Source: Setoptus koraiensis (Eukaryota; Arthropoda). Taken from it: DNA of 64,000 bases. The position numbers and the translations under genes are program-made. Below the pieces are notes generated by a model. That model ran no database searches, had not been told where the DNA came from, and saw only the letters and a list, made by a program, of their open reading frames with translations. Shown piece after piece: positions 62,381-64,000 of this stretch (positions within the stretch are counted from its first letter, which is position 1; every line of letters starts with the position of its first letter). The stretch lies in assembly GCA_048013815.1 (NCBI GenBank), contig CM106586.1:744001-808000 (forward strand). Reading direction: 5' to 3'.

Positions 62381-63338
62381 GGGTGTAGTCCCGAAGAGCG
62401 CCACACTTCTATTGAGATGAAACTTCACACATGGGGCCCGTAGGGCCCCCTCAGTACAAATTGAGCGGTCCGGAAGTGCGGAAACTCCCGGTTCCGGTTT
62501 TAATATAACTTCGAGATACAGACTCAAAACTCGGTACACTGGTAGATTCAAGCATGCTGAGCACAACGCCATCAATTTCAGCCATGTTGGACGCGCGGTT
62601 TTTGAGATTTTTGGGAAAAACCAAGAGAAAGTTGTTAAAAGTTGGGGTTGCCCTGATAAGGGCCGTTTTTGTTGGTTTTCACCTCTTGCTTGCTATTCTA
62701 TGCGCATGATCTTAGCGAGTTCAGCGAACGGGTCTTTGTTCGATGGAATGCCGTCATTGGACGACCTGCCAGAAGCTATACTTGCGCAATCGGTCGGAAT
62801 TACGCTGATTGATGAACTGTTAAATCTGAAGCCTGCGCATTCGATGGGATGCTGTGAAATCTTGGGCTTCACAGTTCGCAGTCTGATTATCTCTTTTGAC
62901 AGGGTATGGATTGCAGTCACGTGAGCGGAGGGTAGAGGGCGCAGCCCGATACCCGAAGCGCTCATCAACTCTACCCGAAGGGTTCCCGTCGCACGGAGTC
63001 GTCGCGAGAGCGACGACGGAGATGTGACTGCCTCCAGATTACGAGGCCGCAGGCCGAGTTCTTGGACCCATCACAATCAGAGCGAAGCTAAGGTCTGTTT
63101 CTACTATTCCTTGCTGTATTGGACGCGACTTCATCGATGTACCAAAAATTACCCCGAAAAAATACCCGCAAATCCCCAAGCGGCTGTCGGGTATCGAGAA
63201 ACGCCCATATAGCGTTACCTCGGTTATCTCGGGAACCAAGAATTTCCGCGAATCCATCGCGGTATCAGGGTACAATACCCTACCCAAAAATACCCAAAAT
63301 ACCCCGAAAAAAGTGTGGCGCTCTTCGGGACTATAACC
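62381..63338. mobile_element. GGGTGT-family TIR element, complete, 958 bp
   Basis: Left GGGTGTAGTCCCGAAGAGCG and right (in reverse) GGTTATAGTCCCGAAGAGCG. The target duplication AAACATTC is perfect (62373-62380 and 63339-63346). The inverted repeat partner at 58060-58075 shows the same site without the insertion. Near twin of 51363-52292. It carries GGGC-GCA-GCCC near 62938. Confidence 0.95.
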
Positions 63339-63375
63339 AAACATTCTTCCCCTCTCAATATTTATGAGAGCGATT

Positions 63376-63620
63376 GTACATAGATATGGCTTGTTTTGCC
63401 GGCGATTCTTTTATTATACAGAACCTGTTTGTTCAATCCTCTGTTTCTTGCGATGCAGTCCATGGATAATTCTCTACAAGTAGAACAACTTCATGTTTTA
63501 TCTTCCGCTCTGCAAGAGTTTTTGCCGGCGATTCATAATTCTTGGTAAACAAATTTTGAACAGCTAGAATGTGATGATGAGGTGGCAGACTTAAAATTCG
63601 ATCATATCTGTAGCTCACTG
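63376..63620 (-). other. Possible coding remnant, unrecognised
   Basis: A minus-strand frame gives LAVQNLFTKNYESPAKTLAE, then KIKHEVVLLVENYPWTASQE and stops. No known domain. It may belong to the same gene as 63887-64000, with the Helentron-like end between. Confidence 0.25.
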
Positions 63621-63886
63621 TGTATTAGGGAGCGGAGCTACTTAAGTCTCAATCAAGCTGCAGCTTACAGTGTGCTAGGGAGTAGGAGCGACCTAAGTCT
63701 CAACTAGAGTGTGGCTTACTGTGTGCTGAGGAGGTGGAGTGACTTAAGTCTCATTCAGGCTGTAGCTTTCTGTGTGCTAAAGAGGGGGCGTGACTCGAAA
63801 TTGTAGGCTTGTGTGTGGATTGCCTCCTCCATTTAGAATCCAACATCACTACGTCATTAGCGCTTAATTAAAATTAAGCGCTAAAA
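63621..63886 (-). mobile_element. Helentron-like element, 5' part, palindromic-5' subfamily
   Basis: The 5' end at 63886 (in reverse TTTTTAGCGCTTAATTTTAA plus TTAAGCGCTAATGACGT). Three 51-bp units (in reverse GACTTAAGTCACTCCACCTC). The 3' end is missing. Confidence 0.8.
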
Positions 63887-64000
63887 ATCTGTATCTTCTG
63901 CGATGAGATATGCATGTTGTCCACCAATGATGAATTTGACAAATCTGTCAATGATCAAATCATCACTGAATAAAAATCTTGTGTTGGCGATATCCTTCAT
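63887..64000 (-). other. Partial ORF running out of the window
   Basis: The minus-strand frame MKDIANTRFLFSDDLIIDRF, VKFIIGGQHAYLIAED is open up to the Helentron end. Any further upstream part would lie beyond the window edge. Not recognised. Confidence 0.3.

Larger units (their letters stand above)
58030..63375. mobile_element. Unnamed TIR element with an unknown ORF, multiply interrupted
   Basis: Inverted copies of about 60 bases bound the region: CAATCGCTCTCATGAATATT...TTTCTCCCCCAAATCTGCGC at 58032-58090, and its reverse split across 62355-62380 and 63347-63375 by the TIR element at 62381. Excluding nested insertions, the element is only about 0.55 kb and contains the ORF described next. 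The class is unknown. Confidence 0.5.

Overview
The window is a dense pile of nested transposable elements from a eukaryotic, most likely invertebrate animal, genome. It holds env-bearing LTR retrotransposons of both the Ty3/gypsy and Ty1/copia types. It also holds Helentron/Helitron2-like non-autonomous elements, a FLYWCH-type MULE, hAT, mariner and pogo/CENP-B-type DDE transposons, a non-LTR ORF1, and many 0.7-1.0 kb inverted-repeat elements with 8-bp target duplications. I see no intact single-copy host gene, so the species cannot be named. Two 500-base N runs (12104-12603 and 34104-34603) are assembly gaps. Nearly every coding region is broken by a frameshift or an insertion, but the breaks are clean enough to reconstruct the order of nesting.

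Layout. 1-9.7 kb: Helentron remnants, short TIR elements, the N-terminal exon of a DDE transposase, and a copia pol-env fragment (minus strand, 7965-5972) followed by a chromodomain ORF and an LTR-like promoter. 9.7-16.2 kb: Helentron-like elements and a broken hAT. 16.2-28.1 kb: a copia element interrupted by a TIR element (17481-18257) and by a composite insertion made of a MULE carrying a secreted-peptide gene (about 19.3-23.5 kb) and a pogo-like transposon (23.55-26.49 kb). 28.1-34.1 kb: a gypsy element with pol and env (minus strand), inserted at the 3' end of the copia and itself cut by a Helentron-like element. 34.6-40.2 kb: a second copia with an env gene on the minus strand, cut by Helentron-like elements. 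40.2-45 kb: mariner scrap, a second pogo-like transposase and a third copia fragment. 45-52.6 kb: tandem Helentron-like elements and a LINE ORF1 broken into pieces. 52.6-57.3 kb: a Helentron-like element carrying a fragment of an ABCA-type transporter, then a third pogo-like transposase. 57.5-64 kb: an unnamed TIR element with an unknown ORF, itself the target of three further nested insertions.

Three element systems dominate and shape one another. (1) Helentron-like elements have a 5' end TTTTAGCGCTTAATTTTAAT, a 3' end with the inverted motif AAAAATTAAGCGCT, a terminal hairpin and ACTTGT, and insert at TT. Sixteen 5' ends and eleven 3' ends are visible, with two head-to-tail junctions. (2) The GGGTGT-TIR family makes 8-bp duplications, carries a variable TIR core that matches between the two ends of each copy, and contains GC-rich hairpins closed by GNA triloops. 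(3) The retroelements carry env in frame behind pol in both gypsy and copia lineages, and the env N-termini of the two lineages are recognisably alike.

The strongest candidates for something undescribed are the env-bearing copia elements, the pogo-like transposases whose N-termini look like secretory signal peptides (three of three), the conserved GCGNAGC mini-hairpin module, and the MULE that carries a secreted-peptide gene. All database comparisons remain to be done; homology calls here rest on motifs read from the sequence.
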